A stretch of 64,000 nt of DNA. Origin: Patella vulgata (lineage: Eukaryota; Mollusca; Gastropoda; Patellidae). Shown one piece after another: positions 59,145-64,000 of this stretch. Where the stretch lies: positions 23,669,622 through 23,733,621 of the forward strand of contig NC_065884.2 of NCBI RefSeq assembly GCF_932274485.2, written 5' to 3'. The notes beneath the pieces are model-generated. The model was not told where the DNA came from. It was given only the letters and a program-made list of their open reading frames with translations, and made no database searches. Position 1 is the stretch's first letter. The number at the start of each line of letters is the position of its first letter. Made by a program: the position numbers and the translations under genes.

Positions 59145-59950
59145 CGGACAAATAAACCAGTTCAAAAACACTCAATATTTGTCTTCTAGCTTTCGTTGAT
59201 ATCCCGTGTGAACGGGCCTTCTCCTACTTTCAAAACAAACAATGGGTTTATTATAACTATCTTATACAGGTTAATGAATCTTGTTTGCGTGCGTAAAATC
59301 CTTTGTGTAGTAGTAGTAGAGTAGTAGTAATTTTATGGATACTATACGCAGACACCATGTCATTCTTTGTTCAAGTAACTAGGTTCGATTTTGGTATCAC
59401 CAATACAATTTACCGAATCTAAACGGGGTTTATAGTCCTACTTGTCTATATACCAACTGGGCTATGAAGGTCTCGATTTTTCGTGCCATCCGAACTGAAC
59501 TTCTAGACACTATTTATCGGGCCCGTATCTAGACACCATTAAGCGGGGGGGCATTACCTTTCGGTAGGGGGGCGAACATTTTGAGGAAATTTTCGGAAAG
59601 GTCATTCTAACAGACTGTTGTAATCATCATGCTATGTAGTTACCTAGGCGTCTAATAAGCATTTTAAAATAAGTATTCAAACAAAAAAAATTTATTTAAA
59701 ACTATGTTAGATTAGTACCAAAAAAATGGTTTATAAAGTAATGAGATACCGTGGGATTATGCGCATAGTCGCCTGAATTATACCTCCTCCTGCTTAGGGA
59801 AGCGTAGTTTTTTTTAGGTTAATATAAGGAACTGTGTATACTTTAATGATTGTTAGCAATTTCTGAGCGAGCTCTGGAGGGAAACCCGCCCGGAAAATCC
59901 CAAGAAACTCTCTCGGCCAATACCAATAGCGAATCCGAGACCTCCTGTTT
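59145..59950. other. Gene-free stretch
   Basis: TAGTAGTAGAGTAGTAGTA near 59310 is a short simple repeat. No gene seen. Confidence 0.45.
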
Positions 59951-60588
59951 AGGGCCCTGTATCCATAGATTGCTCCCTTCCTTGTGGCGTGTTCCCTTGT
60001 GGCGTTGTGACCTTGTGACCTGACCCTGTACCCGCCCGTATCCATAGGCTGTTGCCTTGTGGCGTGTGCAATGTACGATGGAAAGATAGGTAAAAGTTTA
60101 CATATGAACGTTGATGAGAAAGCAAATAAACACAAGACAACTATCATTATGCGAACAGTTGTTTTATTGATAGCTCGACGATGAACTCAACTACTGAAAA
60201 TCGAAAGTATGAGGAGGATGCCGCTATTGCATTTATTTTCCTCGCTGGTGCTCATCTCAGAAGACGCCTACGGTGCTGGGTCCAGCCATTTTTTGGAACT
60301 CGCAATGAACTGGGTGAATTTCACACAAGTTTCCAGACCTTGAAACAGACTGGTGATGAAGAACTCGTACTCGTAATGGCGTGTTCCCTCTTGTGACGCT
60401 GCAAAAGAATGGACAAGTTCATTGTCTGTGTTCCCGGTCACAAGACCACATGTTCCGTGCGCGAGGCCACATGTTCCCTGGGTACAACCTATGGGAACAG
60501 GCACATTAAAATCAAAGGTTCGTTGCCCTTGTGGCGCGTCACAAGGTCACAAGGGAATACAAGGGAACAGCCTATGGATACAGGGCCT
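59951..60588 (+). mobile_element. PIF/Harbinger-type DNA transposon derivative, 638 bp, carrying a transposase N-terminal piece
   Basis: The termini are inverted: CCCTGTATCCATAG at the left end is matched by CTATGGATACAGGG at 60572-60585. They are bounded by TTA on the left and TAA on the right, consistent with the 3-bp TWA target of this superfamily. Subterminal GTGACCTTGTGACC-type repeats are also inverted at the two ends. Between them an open frame (60181-60396, 71 codons) encodes RRRLRCWVQPFFGTRNELGE followed by a FHTSFQTL-like stretch. This resembles the conserved N-terminal region of HARBI1-type transposases (R-R-x-W-V-x-P then R-x-E-L-G-x-x-x-x-L). The catalytic DDE domain is absent, so the element is a non-autonomous deletion derivative. 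Confidence 0.75.
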
Positions 60589-60746
60589 AAGGTACAATTA
60601 TCTGTTAAAATCTTTTGTAGTAAGTTATTACTACTACAGTCATTATAATGACGTGTGTTTACTAATGATGCCATATTTTTATGTTACTAATGCAGTATTT
60701 TCATTATTTATTTGGAATTCCTGTATTCCCAAAGTAAATGGATTAG

Positions 60747-60905
60747 TTGTTCGGTCGGAAGAAAACCCGACGCCCCATGTATACCTTGATGTGCATGTAA
60801 AACAACTCTTGACCGTTGGAATTCTAAGTATGTCGTAGAGCCGTTGTCCGTGAAAAATTACTCTTATAGCACACGACATGGCGTATGGCTGTCTTTATTT
60901 ACCCA
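60747..60905 (+). mobile_element. SINE1 body fragment, diverged
   Basis: GTTCGGTCGGAAGAAAACCC, GTGCATGTAAAACAACTC and GCACACGACATGGCGTATG follow the family order. Head and tail are missing. Confidence 0.65.
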
Positions 60906-62768
60906 ATTTAGTTTAATGGTTTCCATCTACCTCGCCATGCTGATAATATTTATTAACACCAAAAAATACAAATTGTCTGATAATTATAGAAACTAATTAA
61001 TATATATTCAATTACATTCTTTTACAGTAAAAAAAACTATATGTAGGTACATGTCATATTAAAACATTGCTTTATTATTATTATCGCTATGTGTTCCTTT
61101 TTTAAACTCAATGCTTGTGTAAAATTATCCCATCCTTTCAAACTACGTGTAGCTACAGTTTCTGTTCAAAATGCATTAATTTGAAAGACTGATGCACGAA
61201 AACATTATACAAATAACATAATATATTCATTCCATATTTCCAAAAGAATTTAAATGGTGCCTTTGGATGTGTTGAAAAGGGCGGGAATGACCAATTACCA
61301 GAACAGGCGAGTGCTGTTTTAATGCGAGAGTTTCAATGATTATTTTTTTGTTATAAAGCCATGTGATAAGAAAAGTACATATTTTGATTTATATATACAA
61401 ACACAGACAACGGGCTAGACAGCTTAAACTTTATAGCACTTCTGAGGTTCACGCCGACCCAGTGAAAGAAATTATACGATTTTTTGTTCTTACCATTCAT
61501 ATCTATTTATCTGATAAATAAAGTCTATAGTAAAATATATAACAGTCGTATAAAAGTAGGCCTACTTGAATTTCATTTACCTAGTTTCAACTACATACAA
61601 TTTTAGTTTTATAATCTGGTCGTATAAAATGTCTGTCTGTCCGCCCGTCGGTTCGTATATCGCCCATAGATGCTTGTGGGCGCTATAGAGGACACAATCA
61701 CCATCTGACTGTTTATGTTCGTTATACGACATATTGCTCTTCAACAATTTCCGATACTTACTAACGTTATGGAATTTGAACACTTAAAAAAAAATCCCAT
61801 GTACACTCTTGAGTCTAAATTTATCATCAGATTGACTAGACACATGGATACATTGTTTGTGTCAATGAGACGAAGAAGCATTAAATGCTCCCTCTACCTA
61901 AAGAAAGAATAAAAATGCAAAATGCGAACGACGTAAGTTATTTGAGCGTATTTATTTATAACAAACCGGTACATTACATTAATACAGTAAAGCGACATTC
62001 CAAATTCCAATATAAAACCCTTTAAAATACATGATAATGAAAGACACAAAAGCCTGATTATTCACAAACGAATAGACTACTAAAAAGGTTGAAAACTTTC
62101 ATCATTAGGGCATGGGTATACATGTATACTACAGAAAAGGGCAGGGTACCATTTGTATACCCTGATACCCGGGTTCCGGCGCCCCTGACTAGATGTATCA
62201 GTAGCATATTATCAGCAGAATAACCACTTGAAACCATCGTATAAGCGTACGCAGTCGAGACATGGCATCGGCATAATAATCAACGTAAACCATTGCTATA
62301 CCCACATGTAAAAGTAAGGAATCGTCAACATAATAACCATCGAAGCAGTCGTTACCAGCAAGAAGAAGTCAGAAACGGGCATTGCAGCATCAACAACCAA
62401 AATTATGAACCTAATCATCATCAGCAATACCATTACAGACAGTACCAAAGCAACAGATATTCCGAAATGGCCTTGTTGTGATTCAATCTGATTAAAACAC
62501 AGATTCTATTTCATTTCGTTTTATTATAGTTCAAAATTTCGTTTTACTTTACTACACTAGGATTTCGAAGAGTTCTTATCATTGACGTGTTCTGGATGAT
62601 GTGATGGTTTAGGCAATGAAACGATCTGTCACAGCAAGCTTTTGGCGTGTGGTGCACGGAACTGTGGGTAATTCACTAGAAACATCAATTCTGATTGGTT
62701 AATCAATTTCTGACGTCATAGGTCAAAAGCTGCTCAGTCATGTATCTGGTGTCCAACAAAAGTCCCCA
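60906..62768. other. Gene-free stretch
   Basis: CGCTATAGAGGACACAATC near 61680 distantly resembles the GTCACAATTTTT repeat. A 62-codon open frame at 62293-62481, rich in Asn, Gln, His and Arg, is low-complexity and unsupported. No gene called. Confidence 0.4.
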
Positions 62769-63110
62769 TTTTTAGGGCGTGGTCGGAAATACTTTAGGGC
62801 CATCTGGCTTGGGGAAAGCCCCCCAACTTTTGAAAATATAGTATAGATCTTTGTTTCTGTTACGTTTCAGCCATGTAACTGATGGCCATATTATTAGCCC
62901 AATTTTTAGGGCGTGGCCGGGCAGGCTTTAGAGCGATCTGACTTGGGGGTGAGGGGGGGGGGCAAACATTTGGTTAGATTTTTGAAAATTATATTTTCCA
63001 AATATGGATCTTTGTTTCTGTTAAGTTTCAGCCAAGTAACCGATGACCATATTATGAACCTCATTTTCAGGGCGTAGTCGTACAGATTTCAGTGCAATAT
63101 AACTGGTGGC
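62769..63110. repeat. Diverged tandem repeat, three units of about 134-161 bp
   Basis: TTTTTAGGGCGTGGTCGG recurs as TTTTTAGGGCGTGGCCGG and TTTTCAGGGCGTAGTCG at about 62769, 62903 and 63064. Each is followed by ATCTTTGTTTCTGTTA-like and TGGCCATATTAT blocks. Confidence 0.8.
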
Positions 63111-64000
63111 CATATTATTTTGGCATTAGCGCTTGTACTATTAGTTTATATTTCTTTGGATTCAGCATTTTATTCTTTTTTGTGAGCCACCTTTACTAGA
63201 TCTGAGTCATCAATTTAAAAGTTGTTCATAACTCGGGGACTCGATTTAACTGTTTATAAAAATAATAACATCTATTTCACCTACAACATACCAGATCATT
63301 TGTGGGCGTGTGGCGCCCTACATATATTTGACTTATGTCAACTCCAATTATTTTCAAATAATCGTTAGGCTGATGATAATATTAATTGTATACATGTATG
63401 CTTGAAATAAAATCGGATGTAATGACGAAATCCATAGCAAAATAAGTATAGGCCTTGGAATATAAAAAAGTACCGTTTCGTCCGTTTCTCCAATTCTTTC
63501 GATCATTATTTAACGTAACGATCGGGGTTAAGCGGATATCTGTATTACTTTTCGGCATCCGGAATGAAAGTGAACATTAATAGCGAAACGCCATCGTATT
63601 TCTTGAACTAATCTATAGAATAAGGACAATGACTTCTGGGAAGTCTACTTATATATATATAACTATCTGCACATGTTTGGTTCAAATAAACAAGAAACGT
63701 AGGAAAAGTATTTTCAATTGATATTAACCCTGACTACATCGATAAATTTAAAAAATAGAATTTAACCCTGACTACATCGATAAGTCTAACAAATAGAATT
63801 AACGCTTGTAATAAATCGTTTTATTTTGTACCGTAAAGTCATCCGGTGCTGCTTGGATTGAATAAATTGTGAAATGTTTATGTAGACCTGTTTTAACAAA
63901 TCGTTGTCAAGCAGTTGACATTTTAAAGTATTGTGATTTCAACTTCAAGACAAGGGCTTATAAGATGTTTGCATCATACAATAAACAGGTACTTGCATGG
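63111..64000. other. Gene-free stretch with a 38-bp tandem duplication
   Basis: The unit TTAACCCTGACTACATCGAT at 63724 repeats at 63762 with a 38-bp period. The remainder is AT-rich. No gene seen. Confidence 0.5.

Noticed and set aside
62293-62481. Asn/Gln/His-rich small protein
   Set aside because: Low-complexity composition from CAACA-type sequence, with no start context or partner exon worth noting.
1-64000. CRISPR arrays, bacterial operons, rRNA or functional tRNA genes
   Set aside because: None seen. The tRNA-like boxes all sit at the heads of SINE copies, and the DNA is clearly eukaryotic.

Overview
The window looks like nuclear DNA of a lophotrochozoan animal, most likely a mollusc. 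Three things point that way: intron-containing Cys-loop receptor genes of the lineage-expanded molluscan kind, several Penelope-like retroelements, and abundant tRNA-derived SINEs. It is AT-rich and gene-poor. I can support only three host genes; most of the remaining sequence is repeats or featureless.

The left part (2.5-13.8 kb) holds two tandem paralogous Cys-loop (nicotinic-receptor-like) subunit genes, both on the minus strand. Each has three coding exons with the same intron phases (0, then 1). One encodes 402 residues and the other 411. Both have a signal peptide, a canonical Cys-loop, four membrane segments and an unusually short cytoplasmic loop, and both lack the vicinal cysteines of alpha-type subunits. 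The second gene has a good TATA box and a first intron enlarged by two SINEs and a 159-bp tandem duplication.

At 20.3-22.6 kb, plus strand, two exons joined by a clean GT-AG intron encode a complete 100-residue, cysteine-free secreted protein that I cannot assign to a family. A MITE lies in its intron. A polyadenylation signal follows the stop.

The rest is mobile DNA and tandem repeats. It includes two tRNA-like SINE families (here called SINE1 and SINE2), a TTAA-flanked MITE family, and a 188-bp MITE with perfect 20-bp termini. There are relics of Tc1/mariner, hAT-like and PIF/Harbinger DNA transposons, three Penelope-like fragments plus one related reverse transcriptase, and one LTR-like insertion of 717 bp. 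Tandem arrays occur at 1.0-2.0, 23.7-25.8, 31.6-32.7, 47.65-47.9 and 62.8-63.1 kb, and a GC-rich 228-bp unit is duplicated at 56.7-57.2 kb. Nested insertions give relative ages: a SINE1 sits inside a Penelope-like open frame at 41.8 kb, and the LTR-like piece interrupts a tandem array at 25 kb.

The main points for follow-up are the orphan secreted gene, the receptor pair, a conserved motif downstream of the Penelope-like fragments that resembles part of a hammerhead core, the PIF/Harbinger derivative, and a 73-bp near-perfect hairpin at 57.35 kb. All calls rest on reading the sequence; no database search was possible.
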